From assembly GCF_007746795.1 (NCBI RefSeq), contig NZ_CP036343.1, positions 2,593,369-2,657,368 of the forward strand: DNA of 64,000 nucleotides, read 5' to 3'. Under the pieces are notes generated by a model that saw nothing but the letters and a program-made list of their open reading frames with translations, did no database searches and was not told where the DNA came from. This document shows, one piece after another, positions 56,293 through 64,000 of the stretch. How positions within the stretch are numbered: the first letter of the stretch is position 1; every line of letters starts with the position of its first letter. The position numbers were made by a program, and so were the translations under genes. Origin of the DNA: Gimesia algae (GTDB taxonomy: Bacteria > Planctomycetota > Planctomycetia > Planctomycetales > Planctomycetaceae).

Positions 56293-57549
56293 ATGAAATC
56301 CATCGTTCTCAGTCCTGGTCAATCATTTTTTAAATTCAGCATCATTTGCGGAATGATAATTGGCTGCTTTCATCAGAGTAATCTGCAAGCTGAAAAACAG
56401 ACCATCCAAAAATCAAATCAAGTGCTGCTGGGAACAGCAGAGTTGACTTCAGGCATTCCTGGAAAAGGTCCTTTGACCGAGCAGGAAATCAAAAACTGGC
56501 TCAATGATCCTGAAAACCATGAAGTCCTGGAAATTACTCTGCCACTCGGCTTAAGTGCAGGTGCTACTCAGATGGTCGGACTCAAAGAGAACCCGCTTAC
56601 CCGTGCCAAGGTCGAACTCGGGCGTCAGCTCTATTTTGATACGCGTCTCTCTGCAGACAATACCATCAGTTGTGCCAGTTGTCATCACCCCGATGAAGGC
56701 TTTGGTAAACACACTCAATTCGGCATCGGAATCAGAGACCTTGAAGGGGGACGAAACTCACCCGTCAGTTACAACCGGATTTTGAGTGGCCCTCAATTTT
56801 GGGATGGCCGCGCTGCTACGCTGGAAGAACAGGCCGTCGGCCCCATCGCCAATCCAATTGAAATGGGACACACCCATGAAGCCGTCGTCAATTCCATTAA
56901 AGAAATTCCCGGTTACCGACTTCAATTCCATAAAATATTTAACGATGGCGTTAACATAGATAACATTGGCAAGGCCATTGCCGCCTTCGAACGCACACTG
57001 GTCTCAGGCCCTTCCCCCTTCGATTATTATGAGCAGCTGCGTCCGTTTCTGAAACTGGATAAAGAGGATCTGGAAGACTTCAAAGAAGAATACACGGCTG
57101 CTTTGAAACTCACTGAAGCGCATCCTATGTCCGAGAGTGCCAAACGGGGGCGCGAACTCTTTTTCAGCGAAAAGGTCAACTGTGCCGCCTGTCACCTGGG
57201 TCCCAACCTGGCTGATGAAAAATATCACAACCTGGGAATCGGCATGTCTGCCAAAGAACCAGACCTGGGACGTTATGTCGTCACGAAAAAAGAAGAAGAC
57301 AAAGGCGCCTTCAAAACTCCGACCATCCGAAACGTCGAATTCAGTGCTCCATATATGCATGATGGATCCCTGGAGACACTTGAAGAAGTCGTCGAACACT
57401 ATAACAAGGGGGGGGCCCCCAATCCTTATCTGAGTGAAAAGATCAAGAAGCTGAATCTTTCTGACCAGGATAAAAAAGATCTGGTCGCATTTATGAAAGC
57501 CTGCAGTGGTCCCTTTACCAAAGTTGAATCGGGACGGCTGCCTCAATAA
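56293..57549 (+). CDS. Di-haem cytochrome c peroxidase (CcpA/MauG family)
   Basis: 418 residues with a signal-like leader (FSIICGMIIGCFHQSNLQAE). Two haem c motifs: CASCHHPDEGFG in the N-terminal domain and CAACHLGPNLAD in the C-terminal domain. Also PVSYNRILSGPQFWDGRA, which marks the family, and the late PTIRNVEFSAPYMHDGSLET with its haem-ligand Met/His region. It reduces hydrogen peroxide in the periplasm in canonical members; MauG-like oxidation of another substrate is possible. A terminator follows. Confidence 0.9.
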   Translation: MKSIVLSPGQSFFKFSIICGMIIGCFHQSNLQAEKQTIQKSNQVLLGTAELTSGIPGKGPLTEQEIKNWLNDPENHEVLEITLPLGLSAGATQMVGLKENPLTRAKVELGRQLYFDTRLSADNTISCASCHHPDEGFGKHTQFGIGIRDLEGGRNSPVSYNRILSGPQFWDGRAATLEEQAVGPIANPIEMGHTHEAVVNSIKEIPGYRLQFHKIFNDGVNIDNIGKAIAAFERTLVSGPSPFDYYEQLRPFLKLDKEDLEDFKEEYTAALKLTEAHPMSESAKRGRELFFSEKVNCAACHLGPNLADEKYHNLGIGMSAKEPDLGRYVVTKKEEDKGAFKTPTIRNVEFSAPYMHDGSLETLEEVVEHYNKGGAPNPYLSEKIKKLNLSDQDKKDLVAFMKACSGPFTKVESGRLPQ

Positions 57550-57573
57550 CTCACCTGTTTTATCTATCTCCTT

Positions 57574-57607
57574 ACAGCCCGGTTTCCAGACCGGGCTGTT
57601 TTTTTGT
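57574..57607 (+). terminator. Rho-independent terminator after the peroxidase gene
   Basis: ACAGCCCGGT and ACCGGGCTGT form a perfect 10-bp stem around TTCCAG, followed directly by a run of T (57599-57606). Confidence 0.92.
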
Positions 57608-57719
57608 AGCATAGAACCGGTCCAGTTTCCTGTTGCATCTTTCGAAAGTCAGGTATCCTTAAAATTTATCGTAAAATCAGTGCCTGCTACGGCGCCGCTT
57701 TATTCAAGAAGGATTCAAT

Positions 57720-58436
57720 TTGTCCGGTGTACTGGAAGTCATTGTACTGACAACGCTCGCGGGTATCACCATTCCGCTGGGTGGCTTTCTTGCCAAAATC
57801 GAACACTTACATCCCCAATGGCTGGAAGACGAGTTTCGACACTCAGTCATCGCCTTTGGTGGCGGAGTGCTGTTGGCTGCGGTCGCTCTGGTGCTGGTGC
57901 CGGAAGGCATCTCTGAACAACCACCCTGGATTGCCTCCCTCGCCATTTTATCGGGTGGCATCTGCTTTATGTATTGCGACATTTTCCTGGCAACCCATCG
58001 CAGTTCTGCGGCGCAGCTGCTCGCCATGCTGCTCGACTTTGTTCCGGAATCTCTGGCATTAGGCGCCTCTTTTGCCACCAACAGTCAATCAGTCGGACTG
58101 CTGCTGGCCATCCTGATTGGACTGCAAAACCTGCCTGAAGGCTTCAACGCCTATCGAGAACTGGATAGTTCCTCAACCATGAGAAAGTCGGTCATCCTAC
58201 CCGGTTTTTGCCTGCTGGTCCTGCTGGGCCCTGCTTCAGGGTTAACAGGTTATTACCTGCTGTCTTTATTCCCCAGACTGGTGGGCCTGATCATGCTCTT
58301 CGCAGCGGGAGGCATTCTCTATCTGACATTTCAGGATATCGCACCCCAGGCGCAAATTGAGCAACGCTGGGCTCCCTCACTGGGTGCAGTGATTGGTTTT
58401 GTTTTCGGGCTGGTTGCTCAAATGATCATCGCCTGA
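57720..58436 (+). CDS. ZIP-like metal transporter family protein
   Basis: 238 residues from TTG 57720, supported by AAGAAGGA seven bases upstream. About seven to eight membrane helices (VIVLTTLAGITIPLGGFLA, VIAFGGGVLLAAVALVLV, GLLLAILIGLQNLPEG, LPGFCLLVLLGPASGLTGYY). The ZIP helix-4 and helix-5 motifs appear as DFVPESLALG and LQNLPEGFNA, so the usual metal-binding His of HNxPEG is replaced by Asp and Gln. It is a ZIP relative whose substrate may not be zinc. It precedes a P1B-type ATPase by 231 bases. Confidence 0.78.
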   Translation: MSGVLEVIVLTTLAGITIPLGGFLAKIEHLHPQWLEDEFRHSVIAFGGGVLLAAVALVLVPEGISEQPPWIASLAILSGGICFMYCDIFLATHRSSAAQLLAMLLDFVPESLALGASFATNSQSVGLLLAILIGLQNLPEGFNAYRELDSSSTMRKSVILPGFCLLVLLGPASGLTGYYLLSLFPRLVGLIMLFAAGGILYLTFQDIAPQAQIEQRWAPSLGAVIGFVFGLVAQMIIA

Positions 58437-58667
58437 CCATCAGCAGAACTTCGTGTAAGTACTGCTTCCTGGATTCCGACTGTTTACTCTTTGACATTCC
58501 CATCTATAGTGGATTGGTGTCTTATCAGACCTGGAATGACACGTTGGCAGAAGTGGTCCGCACGCTCGTTGGCGTGCTCGCCTGACATTGGTCACTTGTC
58601 AATACAGGTTTGATGGTCCACTGGTTATCATCTGTATTCAAGTATTTCTGACATTATTATAGAAGGG

Positions 58668-60569
58668 ATGAGCGTGCTGAACTCCAATCCATCGAAACCG
58701 AGTTCCGCTGTCTGGAAATCTCTGGAAACATTGATTGCCATATTTACGATCATTATGATCACCGCCCATTTAATTCTGCGATTTGGAACAGGTAGCTCTG
58801 AACTCGTTCAGAATCTACCGCTCTGGTCCGTATTGGCGCTGGGAGGGACTCCGCTGGTCTGGGGACTGCTGGTCAAAATGGTTCATCGAGAATTCGGTTC
58901 TGACCTGCTGGCGGGAATCTCCATCGTCGTATCCGCGTTGCTCGATGAATATCTGGCTGGCTCTCTGGTCGTGCTGATGCTGTCCGGCGGAGAAGCCCTC
59001 GAAGCGTATGCCGTCCGCAGCGCTTCTTCTGTCCTGCAGGCACTCAGTAATCGCATGCCTGCGGTCGCCCATAAAAAAACGGATGCGGACATCGACGATA
59101 TCTCTCTGGATCAGATCGCCATCAATGATACGATTGCCCTCTTCCCGCATGAAATCTGTCCCGTTGATGGAATTGTCATCGAAGGACATGGCGTAATGGA
59201 CGAATCCTATCTCACGGGGGAGCCTTACATGATGTCCAAAACGCCGGGCTCCCAGGTACTGTCCGGAGCCATCAACGGCGAAGCGGCTCTGGTCATCCGC
59301 GCGGAAAAACGAGCCGTCGACTCCCGCTATGCCAAAATCATGCAGGTGATGCAGACCTCCGAACAACATCGCCCGCGCATGAGACGTCTGGCCGACAGAC
59401 TTGGCGCCTGGTACACCCCCCTGGCAGTACTGATTGGACTGGCTGCCTGGGGACTGTCCGGTGAGCCAGTTCGCTTTCTGGCAGTCATGGTAGTTGCTAC
59501 TCCCTGCCCGCTGCTGATTGCCATCCCGGTTGCCATTATTGGATCCATCTCCCTCGCCGCGCGGAGGGCCATCATTGTCCGTGACCCTACCGCGTTGGAA
59601 ACGGCGGACACCTGTCGCGTCATTATCTTCGATAAAACGGGAACTCTAACTTATGGAGAGCCTCATCTCACCGACCAACTCTGCGCACCGGGCTTCGATC
59701 CGCTGGAAGTCCTTTCACTCGTGGGTAGTCTGGAACGTTTCTCCAAACATCCCCTCGCCGGGGCGATTCTGAAGACAATGCAGGAAGCAAATGCGGTCAG
59801 CCATGAAGCCACGGAAATCAGCGAACCCCCGGGACAGGGGATGCAGGGAACCGTTGCCGGGCATTCTGTGCAGATCACCAGTCGTAAAAAGTTGCTCAAA
59901 CAGCAGCCGGACCTGGAAACGCAACTCCCCCCACAGGCAGGAGGCCTGGAATGTGTGAACCTGATCGATGATCAATACGCCAGCATCTATCGATTTCGTG
60001 ATACTCCGCGAACAGATGGCCATTCTTTCATCTCGCATCTTTCACCACGACATCAGATTCAGAAAACCATGCTGGTTTCCGGCGACCGGGAATCAGAGGT
60101 ACGTTATCTGGCCGAGCAGGTCGGCATTGAAAATGTCTACTTTAGCCAGAGTCCCGAACAAAAACTGGAAATTGTCAATGCGGAAACCAGTCAGGCGAAT
60201 ACGATCTTTGTCGGCGATGGCATTAATGATGCACCTGCACTCATCGCAGCGACCGTCGGCATGGCCTTTGGTCAAAACAGTGATGTGACTACCGAAGCCG
60301 CCGATGTGATTGTCATGGACAGTTCACTACAGAAGATTGATGAATTCCTGCATATCAGCCGCCGTATGCGGCGCATCGCATTGCAAAGCGCCATCGGAGG
60401 CATGGCTTTGAGTATGTTGGGGATGCTGCTTGCTGCCTTTGGATATCTCCCTCCCGTAGCCGGTGCGCTCTCTCAGGAGGTCATCGATGTGCTTGCCGTA
60501 CTCAATGCACTGCGTGTTGCCATTCCGCTCAAAGCACTCATTGATTTCAATCCCGAACGCCCCGTCTGA
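58668..60569 (+). CDS. P1B-type heavy-metal-transporting ATPase (TPC subtype)
   Basis: 633 residues. Actuator TGEP (T183-E185), phosphorylation motif DKTGTLT (D322), the P1B-specific SKHPLA, hinge [11 protein letters not shown]. The membrane metal motif in the CPx position reads TPCP (T278-P279-C280), not CPC. There is no N-terminal metal-binding domain (no CxxC before residue 50). This makes the metal hard to predict. The start is ATG 58668, directly behind AGAAGGG; GTG at codon 3 has better spacing from that site. Downstream of a ZIP-like gene, so both may serve metal homeostasis. Confidence 0.87.
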   Translation: MSVLNSNPSKPSSAVWKSLETLIAIFTIIMITAHLILRFGTGSSELVQNLPLWSVLALGGTPLVWGLLVKMVHREFGSDLLAGISIVVSALLDEYLAGSLVVLMLSGGEALEAYAVRSASSVLQALSNRMPAVAHKKTDADIDDISLDQIAINDTIALFPHEICPVDGIVIEGHGVMDESYLTGEPYMMSKTPGSQVLSGAINGEAALVIRAEKRAVDSRYAKIMQVMQTSEQHRPRMRRLADRLGAWYTPLAVLIGLAAWGLSGEPVRFLAVMVVATPCPLLIAIPVAIIGSISLAARRAIIVRDPTALETADTCRVIIFDKTGTLTYGEPHLTDQLCAPGFDPLEVLSLVGSLERFSKHPLAGAILKTMQEANAVSHEATEISEPPGQGMQGTVAGHSVQITSRKKLLKQQPDLETQLPPQAGGLECVNLIDDQYASIYRFRDTPRTDGHSFISHLSPRHQIQKTMLVSGDRESEVRYLAEQVGIENVYFSQSPEQKLEIVNAETSQANTIFVGDGINDAPALIAATVGMAFGQNSDVTTEAADVIVMDSSLQKIDEFLHISRRMRRIALQSAIGGMALSMLGMLLAAFGYLPPVAGALSQEVIDVLAVLNALRVAIPLKALIDFNPERPV

Positions 60570-60599
60570 TCTGATCTGCAGAATCATGTTTGCAACGCT

Positions 60600-61682
60600 T
60601 CACTTCGCTTCAAATCGCACGGCAGGAATTCCGTTCGCATAGGAAATCACATAGCGACCATCCGAAGTCGGATAGATCACATCCTGCTTCAGCTCAAAAT
60701 CGGTCGGCGACTGACGCAGGCGAAACTTCTTTTTCCCGGGGATCATATAAGGGCCACCATATTCCACAATCATCTTTGTCCGGTCACCCAGTGAATGTCC
60801 CGTTGACTTGAAGATCACTCCATCCAGATCCGCCTGCGTGACAAATTTGGCTTCGACGTCCAGTTCCGCCGCCTGCATATTCTGAACCATCTGTTTTGCA
60901 TCCTCATAAGGACAGGTCGTATCCCCTGCTCCATGGATAACCACGATTTTCCCTGCATGCCCCATCGTTTTCATGGCTTTCAGATGATCCGGATTACCAA
61001 TAAAACGAAGTTCCTGTGCCCCGGGTGAAAGATAATCAGCTGAGTTTTGATCCCGACTGTAGCGGGCATCCAGACTGCTCCCCCCCGGCAGATGAAAGGC
61101 GATATCATCCGAGAGACGAGGCATCCCACAGATATCAACCACACAGGTAAATGTATGTGGTGCAAACTTATTACACATCAGGGTCACATTCCCCCCTCCC
61201 GAGCCACCGGCAGAATAAATCCGACGCGAATTAAATGGGATGTTCTGTTCGTTCAAAGCATGGAATACATGTGAAAGTGCCCGTAATGCATCGATAGCCT
61301 GCAGATAACCAAAATCATAGGGAGCCCCTGACTGATTTTTCCAGGAACCACTCTGCACATAATCCACCGAGATGACAATCACATTCAACTCTTTCGTGAG
61401 CACTGCCGGATTTCCAGCTCCCGAGATATTCGTACCACCCCAATTATGCAGATTGAGCATCAGTCCGGTATCGGCATTCACATTCTTCAGTTCTTTTCCC
61501 GGATAATACAGATACACTTTGACCGAGCGGGGACCTGGTTGAAACGGCCATTCCTGAGTCGCGATAGAAAAACTACTGTCGCGTTCAGGTAATTCTGCTG
61601 CCCGCAACTCAGTACACACAAATCCAGACAGAAAGAGAACAAGAATAGAAAACAGAAATTGGATCATGAAAAGAACTTTCAT
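60600..61682 (-). CDS. Secreted alpha/beta-hydrolase (esterase/peptidase S9-like)
   Basis: 360 residues from ATG 61682 (MKVLFMIQFLFSILVLFLSG), giving a signal peptide ending near LRAAE; a TTG 42 bases upstream is weaker. Nucleophile elbow YSAGGSGGGNV (GGSGG), probable Asp in VIHGAGDTTCPY, His in KSTGHSLGD. Catalytic triad order fits the fold, but the substrate is unknown. It ends 30 bases from the convergent P-type ATPase and diverges from the beta-lactamase-fold gene. Confidence 0.8.
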   Translation of the reverse strand: MKVLFMIQFLFSILVLFLSGFVCTELRAAELPERDSSFSIATQEWPFQPGPRSVKVYLYYPGKELKNVNADTGLMLNLHNWGGTNISGAGNPAVLTKELNVIVISVDYVQSGSWKNQSGAPYDFGYLQAIDALRALSHVFHALNEQNIPFNSRRIYSAGGSGGGNVTLMCNKFAPHTFTCVVDICGMPRLSDDIAFHLPGGSSLDARYSRDQNSADYLSPGAQELRFIGNPDHLKAMKTMGHAGKIVVIHGAGDTTCPYEDAKQMVQNMQAAELDVEAKFVTQADLDGVIFKSTGHSLGDRTKMIVEYGGPYMIPGKKKFRLRQSPTDFELKQDVIYPTSDGRYVISYANGIPAVRFEAK

Positions 61683-61812
61683 TGAAAGCGACGACACAGA
61701 AACGGATTTACGGGAATTCAACAATCGATCGCTTGACGCTCCCCCAGAGATCGATCATGGTAAATGAGTCCCGCAGAGTCAACACTGACAATACTATATC
61801 AGGAATTAGCCG

Positions 61813-62940
61813 ATGACTACGCTGCCAATTGTCAAACCTCAGGAAATCAATCTCGACAGTCAGAGACTGCAACAGGCGGGAAGTTTGCTGAAAGAGTGGA
61901 CTGCGGAAGGCAGCGTTCCCGGAGCGGCCATCGTCGTCGGGCGGCACGGTAAAATGATCGAGCCACAATTCTTTGGAAAACAGGGGCCTGAAAAAAACGC
62001 AGAAGACATTCGATCTGATGGCATGTTTCTGCTGGCTTCCATCACTAAACCAATTGTCTACATGAGTGCCCTGCGTCTGGTGGAACGAGGCGAACTTGTC
62101 TTGTCTCTGCCCGTCACACACTATCTTCCCGATTTTGCGGCGCACCATAAAGAATCTATTCTGGTTCATCACCTGTTTACCCACACTTCCGGTATGCCTG
62201 ATATGCTGGAGAACAACGTCGAACTCCGCCAGTCCAGAGCCCCTCTCAAACAGTTTATCCAGGGTGCCATACACGATACCGTCCCGCTGTTTCAACCGGC
62301 GGGAACTGGACTCAGCTATCAGAGTATGGGAACTCTGATCGTAGCAGAAATTGTGCAGCGGCTGACTCGAAAAACGATTGCGCAGCATGTTCGAGATGAA
62401 ATCATCAAACCACTGGGCCTGCAGAATACCTGGCTGGGACGGGGAGACTTCCCCCGTGAACGACTGGTCCGCGTCGAAACGCCGGAATACCAGATTGGTT
62501 CCAATTTTGGCTGGAACAGTGATTACTGGCAGTATCTGGGAGTCCCCTGGGGGGGCATGTTCAGCTCTCCCGCAGATATGGCAGTTATCTGTCAGTGCAT
62601 GCTGGATTATGGCGAAGTACAAGACCGACGTCTGCTCTCCCGTTCCATGCTGGAGATGGCAACAACCAACCGATTGAATGACTATCCAGATCTCCCTGAA
62701 CCCATTCGCCGATCTCAACCCTGGGGACTGGGCTGGCGATTAAATCATCCCGGTCAGTCCGGAAGCTGGGGAAACCTGCTCGACCGCAGTGTATTTGGAC
62801 ACACAGGCGCCACTGGAACCATGGTCTGGATGGATCGCCGCCGCGATGGATTCGCAGTACTGCTGACAACCGCCATTCGTTCCCAGGCTCCCTGGCGCCT
62901 GGTAAAGCTGTCGAACATGATTGCATCTGCGTTTCAATAA
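61813..62940 (+). CDS. Serine hydrolase of the class C beta-lactamase/DD-peptidase fold
   Basis: 375 residues, no signal peptide. SxxK motif SITK (S76-K79), YxN-position motif YQS in LSYQSMG, and the KTG-position motif HTG in FGHTGATGTM. Known family activities include esterases and D-amino acid peptidases; the absence of a signal peptide argues against antibiotic resistance. Single gene; the ATG follows a weak site. Confidence 0.87.
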   Translation: MTTLPIVKPQEINLDSQRLQQAGSLLKEWTAEGSVPGAAIVVGRHGKMIEPQFFGKQGPEKNAEDIRSDGMFLLASITKPIVYMSALRLVERGELVLSLPVTHYLPDFAAHHKESILVHHLFTHTSGMPDMLENNVELRQSRAPLKQFIQGAIHDTVPLFQPAGTGLSYQSMGTLIVAEIVQRLTRKTIAQHVRDEIIKPLGLQNTWLGRGDFPRERLVRVETPEYQIGSNFGWNSDYWQYLGVPWGGMFSSPADMAVICQCMLDYGEVQDRRLLSRSMLEMATTNRLNDYPDLPEPIRRSQPWGLGWRLNHPGQSGSWGNLLDRSVFGHTGATGTMVWMDRRRDGFAVLLTTAIRSQAPWRLVKLSNMIASAFQ

Positions 62941-63332
62941 TCAGAATTGCTGTCCAGAAATACGTGACACACTTTAACGATAAATTAAAGTCTGACTCCT
63001 TCACATTACGATGGAAATGATGACCGTTGCTTGAAATTGCTCGAATTCTTATTCACATAGGTAAAATAGTTCAACTGGGTCCTGAACTATTTTGTCAGTG
63101 GATCAGTTTTTTTCATATTAGAAATTGATGAATTCACATTCATTAATCAGACTAATGCACTATACTGGGACACATCCATTTTAAAGAACGCATCTTCAAT
63201 GCACTTATTCCTGATAAGAATGAACGGGAAGAGGTAGATTTAAACCGGATTACTGCTGAGATCATCTCGCCGACTCAGTAACACATCAGCACGAAACAGA
63301 CACCTTTGAATACCAGATGCCAGGCATTGATT
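62941..63332. other. Intergenic region upstream of cytochrome oxidase subunit II
   Basis: About 390 bases, AT-rich. It should contain the promoter of the oxidase operon. No clear box, terminator or RNA gene is seen. Confidence 0.5.
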
Positions 63333-64000
63333 ATGAACTCTGTGATTCCTGTTCTTGACCCCGCGTCTCCGCAGGCAGAGGCCATTAACAATTTATTTCT
63401 TCAGGTGTTACTTATCAGTGCCGTCATCTTCGCGATTGTGTCAGGCTTAATTCTGATCGCTATCTCCCGTGGTCGACGTCGTGACACACTGCCAGAACAG
63501 GATTTCGGCAGCGAACGATCTGAAATCTTCTGGATGATTGGTCCTGTGATCATCGTCATCTGGCTGGTTGCCATCAGCGCGAATCTGGTCATCACCCTCA
63601 ACGCCATGCCTCAGGCTGACCCCGATGGAAAGACCAATTTTAATGATGTCGATCTGATCGTGACCGGTCATCAATGGTGGTGGGAAGTGAAATATCCCAA
63701 ATCGGGGATCATTACTGCGAACGAAATTCATATGCCCGCGGATAAAGACAAAAAATTCCGCATTCTGGTTACTTCTGCTGATGTGATTCATTGTTTTTGG
63801 GTCCCGCAACTGGGACGTAAGATCGATGCCATCCCCGGACGAGATAATTATATCTGGCTGCAGGCCACCAATCCGGGCTCGTACCAGGGACGCTGCTCCG
63901 AGTATTGTGGTGCTCAGCACGCCTGGATGAATTTCAAAGTCTATGCAGAGACAGATAAAGAGTTTCAGACCTGGCAAGCCAATGAGAAACAGGCGACCGA
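63333..64000 (+). CDS. coxB: Cytochrome c oxidase subunit II (3' end beyond window)
   Basis: 222 residues are visible from ATG 63333 (MNSVIPVLDPASPQAEAI); the frame is still open at the edge. Two membrane helices (about 21-45 and 64-88), the conserved HQWWWEVKYP, and the CuA site: H153 in VIHCFWVP, then C188, E190, C192, H196 and M199 in RCSEYCGAQHAWM. This subunit takes electrons from cytochrome c and passes them to the catalytic subunit in respiration. In many bacteria a cytochrome c domain follows at the C-terminus; whether it does here cannot be seen. Subunits I and III probably follow downstream. Confidence 0.93.
   Translation, partial: MNSVIPVLDPASPQAEAINNLFLQVLLISAVIFAIVSGLILIAISRGRRRDTLPEQDFGSERSEIFWMIGPVIIVIWLVAISANLVITLNAMPQADPDGKTNFNDVDLIVTGHQWWWEVKYPKSGIITANEIHMPADKDKKFRILVTSADVIHCFWVPQLGRKIDAIPGRDNYIWLQATNPGSYQGRCSEYCGAQHAWMNFKVYAETDKEFQTWQANEKQAT

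Noticed and set aside
58560-58577. Hairpin GCACGC/GCGTGC before the P-type ATPase as a terminator
   Set aside because: No T-run follows and the stem is only six base pairs.

Overview
The window is chromosomal DNA from a member of the Planctomycetota, most likely a Gimesia/Planctomyces-type Planctomycetaceae. This is inferred from gene families that occur together in bulk only in that phylum. There are four DUF1559 pseudopilin-like proteins ([15 protein letters not shown]-terminus, H-X9-DG C-terminus), three PSCyt1/PSCyt2/PSD1 cytochrome-type proteins each paired with a DUF1501 protein, an ECF sigma factor coupled to a FecR-like membrane protein, several BNR sialidase-like proteins and many secreted esterases. 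I see no rRNA, tRNA, CRISPR array, transposase or phage gene.

Layout. 1-2.5 kb: a saccharopine dehydrogenase (cut by the left edge) and an ALDH7-type aldehyde dehydrogenase, a lysine-degradation pair. 2.8-9.9 kb (minus): an operon ECF sigma - FecR/LamG protein - PSD1 protein - DUF1501 protein. 10.3-16 kb (minus): SGNH hydrolase, esterase and FAD-dependent oxidoreductase, with copies of a structured repeat around them. 16-23 kb (plus): two GntR/FCD regulators and three BNR sialidase-like proteins, with a DUF1559 protein and a small lipoprotein. 22.9-24.5 kb: a gene-free stretch of repeats, including a 360-bp-period tandem duplication. 24.5-28.5 kb: a very large PQQ-propeller protein with an internal Rossmann-like segment, and an EF-hand protein. 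28.6-38.4 kb: DUF1559 plus lipoprotein, a neutral-ceramidase-family protein, an aldolase/threonine-synthase-like pair, a third GntR regulator with a second DUF1559 - lipoprotein - sialidase cassette, and an MgtC protein. 39-46.4 kb: LacI regulator, sugar isomerase/epimerase-like protein, PSD1, DUF1501 and a prenyltransferase-fold protein. 46.4-51.9 kb (minus): a tightly overlapping PSD1 - DUF1501 - esterase operon. 52.3-53.8 kb: DUF1559 plus lipoprotein. 54-64 kb: ABC exporter, di-heme peroxidase, ZIP-like transporter, P1B-type ATPase, hydrolase, class C beta-lactamase-fold protein and the start of cytochrome oxidase subunit II (cut by the right edge).

The middle of the window (about 10-46 kb) reads as a set of regulated cassettes for secreted breakdown and intracellular use of complex glycans or other polymers. 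GntR and LacI regulators control secreted BNR propellers, esterases and cytochrome-type PSD1/DUF1501 pairs. The most unusual signals are (1) a dispersed intergenic element with about 49-bp imperfect terminal inverted repeats whose internal hairpins differ between copies by compensatory base changes; (2) repeated GntR/DUF1559/lipoprotein/sialidase cassettes with palindromes in the regulator promoters, one of them shared with the downstream DUF1559 gene; and (3) an operon in which the FecR-like membrane protein and the PSD1 protein appear to carry the same LamG-like domain.
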